A stretch of DNA of 64,000 nucleotides from assembly GCA_036898135.1 (NCBI GenBank), contig CM072515.1:66434093-66498092 (forward strand), given 5' to 3'. The position numbers were made by a program, and so were the translations under genes. How positions within the stretch are numbered: position 1 is the first letter of the stretch; each line of letters begins with the position of its first letter. The stretch comes from Oncomelania hupensis. Its lineage: Eukaryota > Mollusca > Gastropoda > Littorinimorpha > Pomatiopsidae. Below the pieces are notes generated by a model, which was given only the letters and a program-made list of their open reading frames with translations, was not told the DNA's origin and searched no databases. Below, piece after piece: positions 31,957 through 43,261 of the stretch.

Positions 31957-32132
31957 CCGTAGCCGTAACCCGGCAGCTCCGCGGACCCCAGCCTTGGGCA
32001 TCCGCCATCGTACCCGGAACCCTGCATCGCCCCGCATCACCCGGATCATCGCAAACCATCGTCTCACCAGGCAGCCGACCTCAGAGCTGATTGGCCGCGT
32101 CTCAGTCGAGGCCTACGACCTCGCCTTTTTCC

Positions 32133-32146
32133 TTGGGGGGGGCCTC
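32133..32146 (+). promoter_or_regulatory. polypurine-tract-like G-run before the 3' LTR
   Basis: TTGGGGGGGG followed by CCTC immediately precedes the TG of the 3' LTR. A run of purines here normally primes plus-strand DNA synthesis. This one is short and followed by pyrimidines, so its identity is tentative. Confidence 0.45.
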
Positions 32147-33754
32147 TGTGACAAGGCGTGCAATTGCACCTCTGAGCTAGACTGCCAGCATCCCACACCC
32201 ACGCTCAGCCAGCCATCATTTCTCCTTAACCAGCCATCACTAGCAGGCCCGCTCGCCCAGTCGCTTAAGCCCCGCCCCCCGGGGCATCGCCTTAAAGCCT
32301 GCCACAAAACCTGACATAGTGTCAGACCCAAGCATTCCTGCCTCGAAGTCACAACCTGTCCGAAGACACGTCTCCATCACCGAGTGACCTCTGAGCTTCG
32401 ACAGTACCCTTGTGCTTCCACCCGTCTTAAGTCAAGGTAAGAGAGGGAACTTACTCTTTGTCATATAGCAGACCCATCACCCGTCGTTCGCCCATCATGT
32501 TCATGCGTCCTGTCGATATGTATGTTCATGTTTATAGTTTTGCCTTGATGTGTTGCTGTGACTTGTATTTATCCCTTGCACATATTTTCTACCTTGTATA
32601 TGACCCATGACATGTTTGGATTTATGCTTGTATGCTCCGTTAGCCCCATGTGTAAATACCCCATGCCATGCTGTCCCCCCGCCTAGATTAAAGTCCCCAG
32701 TACAGCCCCGACCTACAACCCCTTTGCCCTGCACCCCTCCATTTGCTTTCCCCCTTGCTCCCAATGTATAAATATTTGCCCTGCTGCCAACCCCATCCTA
32801 ATGCGCCGAATGTATCTTATACTAGCGGCTGCCAATAAACTCCACTTTGGCCCAGTAAATCTAGTTGCATTGTTTGACTGTTGGTCTATGCACTGGCTCA
32901 ACCCTTGACCGGTCAACCAAATTTGAATTCTGAGAAGGGCTATTATACCACAGGCCCTGAATCCACACTATCCCTATCCCCCGCTGATACAGCGTCTGTA
33001 TTACATTACAGACGGGTTCCTGTACCGGGCGAATCACCCCGGCCTTGTATCATCTCCCAGTCGCTGACCCGCTGCAGGCCCCTGTCAACCCAGGAGGTCA
33101 ATGAGAAGCGAGACTCGGGACTTCGCCATTTTCTAGACGGCTAGCCACGAAAGCCGATTTCTAGGCCTGTACCATCACAAGACAATCACTCGTGGTCTAT
33201 GCGTCATCGCGTGACCACTGACCTGCATCTTCGCACCCACGCTATCGACCGTGGCCAGCAAGCCAACCAGAGTATCCTGGACCCATCGCCGCACTGCAGT
33301 ACAGAGCTAAGTGTTCTAGCCTCCGAGAATCCCCACTCGCCAGATTATCAGAGAGACTCTGGAAATCATACAGATACACTCTAGCCCTGTGATGAAATCA
33401 GTCTACAGTCGCTCTAGTACCCCAAATATTGACTACCCAGAATATCACCGAACTACTCCTTACTGAAGACGCTTTGCCAATGACTCACGTTAGAAGTATT
33501 TGACCTACACTCCCCACTTTGAATTATTAAAAGTAACTAGTTATAGAAATTGCAATTACCCTGACTGGCCTTTGAATGTGAATTTCTTAACTAGTGTAGC
33601 CTTACTCTCCATCTCGTCTTTACCCTGTCTGTCTATTAAGTTGGCCCAGCTTTAATCTCTTGAATGTCATCGCACCATTAACCTATCAAAGGAGGTAATA
33701 CAGCGCTAGAGATTAAGAGCTTACCCCCATCCCCCAACCCCTCTCTTCGTGACA
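32147..33754 (+). repeat. 3' LTR of the Gmr1-like element
   Basis: Same length (1608 bp) as the 5' LTR, with TATAAATA at 32767-32774 and AATAAA at 32834-32839. The only differences I found are C for T near 32192, G for A near 32424 and T for C near 32961. Confidence 0.95.
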
Positions 33755-34462
33755 CCCACGCAGGGGGCGGCTGAGGCTTCACCCCAACTTATCGAACCCC
33801 CGTTTACAAAAACAAAATAGAATACAAACATTATAAATTATCAACAAAACACATACATATGAAATACCTACATTGCTAAATAATAACATCATAGGAAGCC
33901 CTAGTGACCACCTGGCAGAAAGCGTCCAATATTCCCAAGCTGATCCAACAGTCCTCATACACAAACAAGGAGTCTTGTCCCGGAAGAGTTTTCAAGAAAA
34001 AAGGTAGGAGACTGGTCTAGCGAAGAAGACGATAGTATAGCAGATTGATAGAAAAAGAGCAGGAATGAGAAAGAGCAAATGAGAAAGACAGCGACAGTGG
34101 GAATTTAAAGCACTAAATTTCCAGAAAGTGGGGATACTATTTATACTGAAATTCCCGGCACCCCAACGGGGGTACAAAACAAACGAGAGGGCTCTCTGAA
34201 TGAATGCTTCGAGTTCAGCCATCGGTCAACGAATACAACATTTCATTATTAGAACCGCGTACGCTAAATAGGCTGCCTAGCCTACAACCATAAATATTGT
34301 TGTATTACAACTAGAAAAACCTGCTCAGACGAAAGGAACACAAACACTGCAAGCGAACGGTTACCGACACTAGTCTTGTCGTTTTTGTCATTCTGGAGCG
34401 TTGGTGTATGACTTATTCATGTATACATGTAATTACTTACATTATTTATATTATATATATGT

Positions 34463-34680
34463 TCCTATATAGCGCTTTTCCAGCTCAAGAACTGCTCAAG
34501 GCGCTGGCCGATAAAGGCGCCCACTTGACTTGCAGCCTTTGGGCGCACAGTATGCCGTCCAGACAACTGAGTACAATCCTGGGCGACCGGGAGGGACCTC
34601 GTCCTTGTGTAGCCGACACCCCCCCGTCTAAGACATGAACGTCAGGACCTTTAAATTGTGGAATGCGTGCGTGCACAGAT
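34463..34680 (+). repeat. repeat F (TATAGCGCTTTTCCAGCTC type)
   Basis: Starts with TATATAGCGCTTTTCCAGCT and ends around GACCTTTAAATTG. Related pieces lie at 52035-52255, 54865-54915 and 57228-57365 (inverted). It may be a SINE with the GCGC...TATATA 3' motif; the copies are too diverged for me to set ends. Confidence 0.5.
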
Positions 34681-34769
34681 TAGACAGACTTCTAAACTCT
34701 CTGCAGTTGTTACAGGCCCAACTAAACACGCCTACAGTTATGGTCATTAGTGTGTCTTAGTTGTTTGGA

Positions 34770-35342
34770 ACACCCGTTGGGGTGCCGGGGGTTTCAGTAT
34801 AAATAGTATCCCCACTTTCTGGAAATTTAGTGCTTTAAATTCCCACTGTCGCTGTCTTCCTCATTTGCTCTTTCTCATTCCTGCACTGTTCTATCAATCT
34901 GCTATACTATCGTCTTCTTCGCTAGACCAGTCTCCTACCTTTTTTCTTGAAAACTCTTCCGGGACAAGATTCCTTGTATGAGGTCTGTTGGATCAGCTTG
35001 GGAATATTGGACGCTTTCTGCCAGGTGGTCACTAGGGCTTCCTATGATGTTATTATTTAGCAATGTAGGCATTTTATATGTATGTGTTTTGTTGATAATT
35101 TATAATGAGGTTTGTATTCTATTTTGTTTTTGCAAACGGGGGTTCGATAAGTTGGGGTGAAGCCTCAGCCGTCCCCTGCGTGGGATGTCTTTATTGTAAA
35201 GTGACTGGCTGGTGGAGAGCTTTCGGTTTTACCACTAGGGCTGTTTCAGCAGATCTTTTATGCGGATCAGGGGTTGTCCGGTCCTGATTTGGCTCGGAAG
35301 AGTCCGCTGGACCTAAAGCAATAATAATGTAATGTAATGTAA
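34770..35342 (+). mobile_element. RepA copy 3 (full-length type), with TSD
   Basis: 573 bp flanked by exact 11-bp duplications AGTTGTTTGGA (34759-34769 and 35343-35353). The sense strand begins near CCCGTTGGGGTGCCGGGGG and has TATAAATAG about 30 bp in. The 60-codon frame (34978-35160) encodes MRSVGSAWEYWTLSARWSLG and a hydrophobic stretch LPMMLLFSNVGILYVCVLL, ending KRGFDKLG. The tail is (TAATG)n. Confidence 0.9.
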
Positions 35343-35359
35343 AGTTGTTTGGAGCGTTT

Positions 35360-36357
35360 GACAGAGCGCTTGATGCTGCAAGTTTGCGTCACCTCATCCA
35401 CCCCCTCATCCCCTCCCTACCCCGGGTACTCACACCGAGCAAACTGATAATACGACATTGCGTTCATTCTAGCTCAGCGCAACATGCATTCGCTGTTTTG
35501 CATGATTGTTCACGTTCCGTTTACGCTGTTCTAATGTGAAATGAGAGAAACAGAGAGAAAGAGAGAGTGCGCGTGTGTGTATGTGTGTGTGTGTTTGTGT
35601 GTTTGTGCATATGTGTGTGTGATAGAGAGAGAGAGAGGAAGGGGGGTGAGGGGGGGGGGGGGTAGCGAAGTTACGGGCGGGAAGAGGGCCAATCTCAATT
35701 ATAACGATAAAATTAGCATTCTATTAGTCAGATCACGGATCACGCACATGCATACATTTAAACGACAACACGGACACCGTGTTCACTGTCAGTTTATCCT
35801 CACACTGACGGCAACGGAGCAGCATTATTTCCCCCTTTTCTGCATTTTAAGCATGCACGGAAGATCATCACATTATATTACTTATTTGAGCGTCATAAAA
35901 CGAATCTAGTGTGATTCTTAATTAGGCCATCCCTCACGCCTTCTTTCCCCCCCCCCTCCCCCGCCACCCCTTAACTTCCCCCCCTTCCCTCCACACAGCT
36001 CACGGTTTGAGGGCTCGAACTAGTCGGTTTGTGTGTTTTATTTCCGGCAGTATGAGAATGAGAACATACCTATAATAATGCTCGTGGCCATCTTTGCAGC
36101 TCAACCGCATGGTTTTGCGAGTGCTCCTCGCGCTAATCTTGCGCAAAACTGGAAGAAGATTATCACGCTGTATCAGGCTGTTGTCGGTCACCCGAAAATG
36201 CTAAAACGGGCGAAGGTCGGTTGACAACAGTAGGAATAGTAGATTGAGGAGGGACAAACAGAAACAGGACCTAAAACAATGTTATTTCTTTGCCACAATC
36301 GCCATTTTATTCACTGGCGTATTCACTAACAATGACCGACGCAATGTTATGGGATTC

Positions 36358-36389
<32 letters not shown>

Positions 36390-36435
36390 AGCACAATGAC
36401 GTCAAAATAGTCGATGAAGGCATCACAAGAAAGCA
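35360..36435. other. no gene seen
   Basis: Contains TG, GA and G runs near 35570-35665, a C-rich stretch near 35945-35990 and an AAC repeat at 36359-36390. Short frames on either strand match nothing I know. Confidence 0.4.
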
Positions 36436-36441
36436 TAGCTA

Positions 36442-36611
36442 TGACGGCCTACTAGCGCCAAAATCTGATAATTACAATCACGCGAACATAATTATTTGTA
36501 ATTGTTCAATAATAATTGTATTTCTCTCTTGATCATTGTAATTATCCCCTGATGTTTGTAATTATCCCATGCTAATTGTAAATGTCAGGTTTTGGCGCTA
36601 GTAACCCGTCA
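36442..36611. mobile_element. small MITE with TA target (Tc1/mariner-like)
   Basis: Terminal inverted repeats TGACGGCCTACTAGCGCC and its partner GGCGCTAGTAACCCGTCA, about 22 bp with two mismatches, flanked by TA on both sides. The interior is AT-rich with several ATTGTAATTAT-like repeats and no ORF. The TA target suggests the Tc1/mariner superfamily, but the ends alone do not prove it. Confidence 0.7.
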
Positions 36612-37175
36612 TAGATAGCTCGCAAGAAGAATTAACTGAACATCCGTTTGGTGTGTATTACGGACAGATCATCGGATATAAAAATGACGGATCTTCATCC
36701 TTGAATTGGAGAGGAAAGTGTGCACTATCTTAAGTGTGGCCACTGTAAAGGTGTGTACTCGATAAACGCAGGTTTCATTGGTCATTCTGGCAGGTGATTA
36801 GATAAAAGATTACAGCTGCAGGAAACAAAAGCGACAAACCGACTAGGCAGAGAACTCCGGTAGTCAAACATTATAGAGATATTTTGGAAGCCATACTACC
36901 ATGGTATGGAATTCCGTGATTAGGCCAATGAAGAAGATGACGTAGGAGGAAGAGGCGGAGGAGCAGGAGGAGATAAGGAGGATTAAGAGGATGAGGAGAC
37001 CGTGGAAGAGGAGGTGAACCAGAGAACGCCAATATTAAGTTTTAAATGTTGAATCATATCTTTTGTCTGTGCAAACAAAGGAAAAAATCCATTTTAAGGC
37101 GAGGTGTATTCTTTCCGTTTTAGATAATGTTACTGATAACAAACCAAACTGTGTGTGAATATGTGTGTGTGTGTG

Positions 37176-37178
37176 TGT

Positions 37179-37220
<42 letters not shown>

Positions 37221-37244
37221 GAGAGACAGAGATAATAACAACAA

Positions 37245-37277
<33 letters not shown>

Positions 37278-37459
37278 TATCAACAACAACAACAACAACA
37301 ACAAACACGAAGAACAAAAGAAGTTGACGATGACAATGAAGAAGGACAAGAAGAGATGTAGCATAAAGAGGAGAAGGAGGAACAAGTGGTAGAAGAAGAA
37401 GAAGAAGAAGAAGAAGAAGAAGAAGAAGAAGAAGAAGAAGAAGAAGAAGAAGAAGAAGA
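37176..37459. repeat. compound microsatellite (GA, CAT, CAA, GAA)
   Basis: GA repeat 37176-37217, CAT/CAA repeats 37240-37308, then GAA repeat 37390-37458 immediately left of RepA copy 4, which appears to have inserted in the GAA array. Confidence 0.95.
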
Positions 37460-38051
37460 TTACATTACATTACATGTTTATTGCTTTAGGTCCAGCGGAC
37501 TCTTCCGAGCCAAATCAGGACCAGAGAAGTGAAAGAAAACTCACCCCTGATCCGCATAAAAGATCTGCCAAAACAACCCTGGTGGTAACACTGAAGGCAA
37601 TCTACCAGCCGGTCACTTTACAATAAAGACATCCCACGCACGGGACGCTGAGGCTATACTCTAATTTATCGAACCCCCGTTTACAAAAACAAAATAGAAT
37701 ACAAACATCATTATACAATGTCAACAAAACACATACATATAAAATGCCTACATTGCCAAATAATAACATCATAGGAAGCCCCATTGACCATTTGGCAGAA
37801 AGCGTCCAATATTCCCAAGCTGATCCAACAGACTTCATACACAAATGAGGAGTATTGTCCCGGAAGAGTTTTCAAGAAAAAAGGTAGGTGACTGGTCTAG
37901 CAAAGAAGAAGATAGTATAGTAGATTGATAGAACAGAGTAGGAATGAGAAAGAACAAAGGAGAAAGACGGTGACAGTGGGAATTTAAAGCTCTAAATTTC
38001 CAGAAAGTGGGGATACCATTTATACTGAAACCCCCGGCACCCCAACGGGGG
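37460..38051 (-). mobile_element. RepA copy 4
   Basis: Same extent as copy 3 in the opposite orientation, tail ATTACATTACAT at the left and CCAACGGGGG at the right. It lies between GAA-type repeats, so AAGAAGAAGA is the probable duplication. The 60-codon frame is extended (37602-37844) by loss of the usual stop. Confidence 0.85.
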
Positions 38052-38683
38052 AAGAAGAAGAACAAGAACAAGAACAAGAACAAGAACAAAAAGAACAAGA
38101 AGAAGAAATTTGGTACCTTAAAATAAAGTGTTATGATAACACAAAACTGATTGAAGATTTAAGATAAAAAGCTCAGAAAACAAACTCATTCAATGGGCCA
38201 CGATCACACCATAGACCGTACCCCGTACAGAAACCCAAACAAGGTCACGATGCTCGGATAACCCAACGTGGAGCTACTCAATGCGCATCGCTGGCAATCG
38301 TGATCAAATCTCGGGTTATCAGGGGATCCTGACCTTTTTTTTGTATAGGATTCTCCACGGTTTATGGTATGAAGATGTTGACAGATAAAAGATTTGCAAA
38401 GAAGAAGAAGAAGAAGAAGAAGACGAAAAGAAAAACTAGGCGGAGAAGAACAAGACGAGATCAAATGGCAAGCCATTCAAATGTATTCCTAGCCGAAAAT
38501 TGCGCATTTTCCAGTGTCAATTTTCTTGGCGGCATGCAGCATACACTATAGGTCCCGTTCCTGGCTGTCCATGGGTGATGAATAAAATCCAAAAATAAAA
38601 AGTGAAGTCAAATTCAACAGTCAAAGCCAATGCACTCGTTCGTTATTCCACAAAAAGGAGCATTCTTATCTGTGTCATAAAAA

Positions 38684-38984
38684 GGTGGTTGGTATAGGGT
38701 AAAGGTAGTCCCATAGCCTTGTGGCCGTAGGGGAGCGTGATGTTGGAGATCACACTTTTCTTGGGCCAGCGTAATGAGGGTGATGCCCATCTCTCTCCCT
38801 CGCTGCTTTACCTTCCCCACCCTTAAGGGAGTAGATACTCAGTCACAGTTTAGTCAACTGGGGGCGTTGTTATTTGTCGCTTCACGTTTTGCGGTCACCC
38901 ATCCAAGTGCTAACCGCACTGGACGGTGCTTAACTTGCGACAAAGTAGCCAGTGCTCCAACCACTGCGCTATCCGACACCCCCG
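38684..38984 (-). repeat. composite tRNA/5S rRNA-headed SINE with exact TSD
   Basis: 301 bp flanked by exact 14-bp duplications CTGTGTCATAAAAA (38670-38683 and 38985-38998). On the minus strand the first 40 bases resemble a tRNA 5' half, with A-box-like TAGCGCAGTGGTTGGAGCAC at 38971-38952. The segment 38937-38891 then matches the internal promoter of animal 5S rRNA: AAGTTAAGCACCGTC, GGTTAG and ACTTGGATGGGTGACCGC, nearly all positions identical to the standard 5S sequence as I know it. The 5S-like part begins at element position about 48, where it begins in a real 5S gene, so type 1 Pol III promoter geometry is kept. The body continues to a tail CCTATACCAACCACC. No B-box is present. Confidence 0.85.
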
Positions 38985-38999
38985 CTGTGTCATAAAAAT

Positions 39000-39835
39000 C
39001 CAAAATTCCAAAGGGCCATCCCTCAGATTTCCGAACATATAAAATTACCTTGGAAGTAAACATAAATATAGTTATGGACGATTTTGATCGTTCAGGTGGA
39101 TTGGTACCATTAAATTTAATACTATAATGCACAAATGATCCTGTACGATGCTGGTACTTCAAGAGTGTATTTACTGGTACTACGTTTTGGTATATTTCTA
39201 GACATATTTGGAAGTATACTTTGACAACAATCAGGAATCAGAAGATCGCGAAATATCGATCTGTCGGGAATCATGGCAGATGTTTTCTTTTTTTTTGCGT
39301 CGTTAATAACCTAAACGCCGAGTCACAACATCGCCAACAGCATTAGCACTTCTGAAAACTTTTTTTTTTATTAGGAGGGGGAGAGGAAGAGGGGTGGTTA
39401 GACTCTTTTGTGTTTGTGTGTTTGCGAGTGTCTGCAAAATACATTTGAATGGCTCGCCATCTTGCTTTGCGTAAAAGTGGTAGAAATGTCTCATTGTCCA
39501 AATCACGTTCCTGGTGTTTGTACTTTCATCCCCGTGTTTAAACAAAGCCCGAATTTCCCCGGTGAACGAGTTTATTTAAACGCTCTCATTTAAAAGCAGC
39601 TCAAATGGTCTTCCTTCCACGACCAAGCGATCGAAGCACGGCTTAGTACAATTGTCATAAGCTTCGATGCATGTAACGTGTGCATGAGTCTTAGCACTGG
39701 GCTTTTACGTTGGTCTCTGCAATAGTGGATGGACGGACCAAAATAAGCTTCTCCGAGTCTCAGCTAGGTAGTGTGTAGTAACCTGAAGACATGAACGGCA
39801 TTAACATCGAGGAGGAAAAAGAGAAAGACAGACGT
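39000..39835. other. no gene seen
   Basis: Mixed AT-rich sequence. A short stretch near 39430-39470 (TACATTTGAATGGCTCGCC) recurs at 38463-38490 and 51104-51128, and more weakly at 8340-8375, so a minor dispersed repeat is present. No coding gene is supported. Confidence 0.4.
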
Positions 39836-40016
39836 TGATTAGATCTAATGCATTTGCATATGCACACACGCACGCACAAACACGCACACGCATAAATACG
39901 CACATACGTGCGCATGCACACACACAAATACGAACACACAAATACACACACACACAAACACACATACATAAGAGGCAGATAAAGGGAAGACAAACGGTTG
40001 AAATATATATGAAAGA

Positions 40017-40110
40017 GAAGAAGAAGAAGAAGAAGAAGAAGAAGAAGAAGAAGAAGAAGAAGAAGAAGAAGAAGAAGAAGAAGAAGAAGAAGAAGAAGAA
40101 GAAGAAGAGA
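40017..40110. repeat. (GAA)n microsatellite
   Basis: About 94 bp of near-perfect AAG repeat, preceded by a CA/CG-rich degenerate tract at 39860-39970. Confidence 0.95.
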
Positions 40111-40282
40111 GAAAGAGAAAACACTTTATTTTATATAAAAATGATACCCCCCTCCCCACCACACCCCTCCTCCTCCTTAGGAAGATGGAAAATTTAATGT
40201 TCACACATTGGTTTATTGCGAGATGAGCAAATATGTCATTTGAATTGTCATTGCAACAGCAATATGCACAGCGTGGTCTAAG

Positions 40283-40575
40283 GCGGGACTAACTTGCCTT
40301 GTCCACAGACCAGAAACCAATGGCGCCAGACAGGCGTGGGATCGATCCCGCCCCTGGGCATTATGTTTCTCCGAATATTATTTACTTACGACTCGGGCAA
40401 CGTCTCGGGGGTTTTCTCGGGGTACTCCGGTTTACTCATTCCCCCCACCCCTCCCCCCCAAGCAAAAATTTCAAAAACACAACTAATATTAGGTAGGTTG
40501 GGTTTGGGCGCGCCATAGGCTGTGACTACACCTTCCCCAGCGGATAAAAAAAGACAATAAAGTGTCAAAAATCAA
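40283..40575 (+). repeat. SINE-B copy (tRNA-derived)
   Basis: Has a B-box-like GGATCGATCCC near 40340 and the body motif GGGGTTTTCTCGGGGTACTC at about 40409-40428 and then CGGTTTACTC. It ends in a CAAAAATCAAAATCAAAA tail. Related to 3120-3290 and 22801-22967. Confidence 0.65.
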
Positions 40576-40929
40576 AATCAAAATATAATACAAATAAGGC
40601 AACACAATACAACTGAAATGTGTCTTTGGCACGCTCATGCATGCATGCAACAACATACGAGTAAAAGAAGACTTAACAAAAATGTTAGTTCGTCGTTTCC
40701 AACTATGATCACTATAATAGCCTATAGAGCAACTGCTGTCTTCATTAACTGGAGTTAAACGTTTGTAGCTGAGAGTGCCTTACACAGGGTATATCCCCGC
40801 TCTCTCAGCCAACGATGACTATCAGGACAGGTAGCTGTTGGGGATGGTCCCTGAAAGCCGAGTTCTTGCTCAAGGGAATTAATGTGCGGAGTGGCGAGGC
40901 AAAGAGTTGAGGCATTGGTGGCACTTATA

Positions 40930-42950
40930 AGCATGCTTGACATCTTGGACAAGTGCCAAGTGCGAGAAGCCCGGTAGACAATACAGCTACTGCCATTACC
41001 GCCTGTGTCATCCCAAACAACTACCCCACAAGCAGTCAACAAGAAAAACAGCAAACAGGCAATGCGACGGTCATTGTGAGGAGGGTCATTCACTAAACTC
41101 CATCACTGAACAGACATTATCGCCAAGGGTTCTTTCACGACCAGCCTACCTAACTGTAAGTACAGATGCCTCTTCCCTATCGCCACAATCCACAACTTCA
41201 AATGACGAAGTAAATTCTAATGTGATTGTTGAGTTCTTGTTCAAAATCATTCACAATCGAAAATGAAGAAATTGAAACCACCAATGGCACATCACCTTCA
41301 CACATTGCGGTTGTGGAGAAACAGGGAAAGGTTGGTGATGAAGTGTTGTCCCCTCAGATCAACGTCAACTCCTTGGTTGTACAAAAGCCAGCAAACCTGC
41401 ATGTAGTTAATGCCTCACCTTCATGCATTATGTCTGAAGATGAAGAAGGCTGGATTGACATTGATGTGAATGCTCCGAGGCGGCATACAGTTTACATTTG
41501 CGTCTGCACACTCCAGGGACTCGGTCATTGTCACTTGGGCAGACAAAGAAGGCTATAAACTTCTGCAGCATCAAATCTCCAGTCTTCAGGCAAGCATACG
41601 AAGCTGCAATAGCCAGATAAAGCAGCAAGTACAAACTGCCAAGGTCCAAGTAAAGACTAGTAAAAAAAAAAAGGTGCGCGTTGAGCAAAAGCTACAGCTC
41701 CAGTCAGGTCTGATAGAACCACTGGCTACCAGAATAGTTGACCTTGAAAACCAAAACAGGATTTTAAAGAGTCAGCTGGGAGACTTGAAGAAACAGTTAT
41801 CTGACAGAAAGAACTTTCAGTGTACCATTTCCTTACCGGTAAACATCTTCATTGCATCCATATGCCGTGAGTTATCTACACAGACTGATCGGTTCTCGAC
41901 CCCATTGGCAGCAGCTTCCACTGTCTGTATCAAAAAATGTTGGATTAGTATCACAGTCACGCGAAGAAGTTGTATCCCAGTCAGCATCATTCTTAGTACT
42001 CAGCCCTCGTTCAACACCCTCCATAGATTCTATATTATTGCATGATGAAACAGCACCCTCGACAAAAAGAGCATCAACGGTCTTCCCTCGTTCACCAACT
42101 TACAATGACATCTTCTCTACCCACCAACAGAAAACAGACGAAAACCTCCGAACCTCAAAAATGAGTGGAAAAGAGAGATTCTCTTATATAGCGCACTTAC
42201 AAGCTCAGAGAGCTTCTCAAGGCGCTGGCCCGTAATATCCAGCAATCACAAAATAGTTTGCTGAAGTCAGTATTCGAACCCACGTCGCCCAAGACGCACT
42301 CACACAAGTCGTGCGCTCTGACCACTGAACTATTCCTGCCGCCGACAAAAGACATATCTTACAAATGTGCGTCTCACCCCGAGACAACAACTAGCTGAGG
42401 CGAGGGTGAAAGCATCAACATCCCATCTCATAATAATGGTGACTCAGTTATAAAATTTGTCCGATCAGACCTCGTGTACCCTCATCCAAAACAATCAAGC
42501 CAGCTGATTAGTGTTTTAGGCATTACTGTAGATGATGTCAAACAATGGGTTCAGCATGTACCGCCCTGAAGGAATGTCCAACAGCTTATATTTCACATTG
42601 GAGTTAATACCTGTTTCAATGACGTCGTCACTGTTGCTAAGTGGAATGAGCTATACAAGAATGATTTTTCTCTACCGCTTTCCTCCATTATTCCTCCAAA
42701 AGCCATCTCATCACCACTGGCCAAAACTATTGAGGAATCCGATGTGCACCTCAATACCATGTGCTCAAATGAATGTTGCGGCTTCATTAACAACATCGAC
42801 AACTTCGCTACAAACCGAGGCCTAACCAAGGAAGCTGCGTATCAAGACAATGTTCACCCAAGTCGTATTGGCACAGGTAGATTGAGCAGCACCTACAGAC
42901 CTGCCAAACAAATAGTAAAGTCAAAGCCAATGATGGCGCAAGGCTCCTAA
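40930..42950 (+). pseudogene. CR1-type LINE ORF1 relic: coiled coil and SGNH-hydrolase-like region
   Basis: Broken frames on the plus strand form one decayed protein. About 41437-41560 holds SEDEEGWIDIDVN; 41520-41830 holds a coiled coil (YKLLQHQISSLQASIRSC to LKKQLSDRK). From 42450 on, KFVRSDLVYPHPKQSSQL leads to FHIGVNTCFNDVVTVAKWN and, near the end, CSNECCGFINNIDNF and a D-x-VHPSRIGT block at about 42848-42880. 'IGVN' and 'D..HPSR.GT' correspond to the block III and block V (Asp-x-x-His) signatures of SGNH/GDSL esterases, a domain known from CR1/L2 ORF1 proteins. A SINE interrupts it at 42183-42346, and several frameshifts and stops are present. Confidence 0.55.
42183..42346 (-). repeat. 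SINE-D copy (tRNA-derived)
   Basis: The minus strand starts near GGCAGGAATAGTTCAGTGGT with an A-box-like part and B-box GGTTCGAATAC, and ends in the GCGCTATATAAGAGAATC tail. It interrupts the ORF1 relic. Confidence 0.75.
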
Positions 42951-43261
42951 GACTACCTTGCTTGAATCTCCGATTCAGCCGGTATCCCCTACCCTGAACG
43001 GACTCTCGTGGGCATCACGGTGGTTCGGTAACAGAACACTGCTTTGCAGCCTTACCAAAGTACTCTGACAATTGTACCCAGTCAAGTCAACCCATCACTA
43101 ACTTTGGATCCTCTTCTTTGCATCTCCACAACTCAGATTTAAATCCTAAAAATGAAAGTGCACCTCCCCATCTCCGACCTATGCCTTGCCCTGTTTTCTG
43201 TGATTCCAGTAACATAAACACCCATAGCCACCATGGTGGAATATTTAACCTTCGCCATTGA

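Larger units (their letters stand above)
25256..33754 (+). mobile_element. Gmr1-like Ty3/gypsy LTR retrotransposon (integrase before RT), young
   Basis: 8.5-kb element with direct LTRs of 1608 bp each, a primer-binding site, Gag, protease, integrase, reverse transcriptase, RNase H and a G-rich polypurine-like tract before the 3' LTR. Flanks CCAAC (25251-25255) and CCCAC (33755-33759) are 5-bp target duplications with one mismatch. The integrase lies upstream of RT, unlike ordinary Ty3/gypsy elements, and nothing but about 190 bp of non-coding sequence lies between RNase H and the 3' LTR. The order matches the Gmr1 group (Goodwin and Poulter described it from deuterostomes). Two single-base frame changes at C-runs break the polyprotein in this copy. 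The coding region is GC-rich compared with its AT-rich surroundings. Confidence 0.9.
25092..34174 (-). mobile_element. RepA copy 2, split by the LTR retrotransposon
   Basis: RepA halves lie at 25092-25255 (tail side) and 33760-34174 (TATA side). Exact 11-bp duplications ACAAAACAAAC flank the whole structure (25081-25091 and 34175-34185). The conserved 60-codon frame lies at 33779-33964. The LTR retrotransposon inserted later, at the position read as GACATCCCACGCAGG in other RepA copies. Confidence 0.9.

Noticed and set aside
38891..38937. A true 5S rRNA gene
   Set aside because: Only the internal-promoter region matches; the 5' and 3' thirds of 5S rRNA are absent and the unit has SINE-type target duplications.
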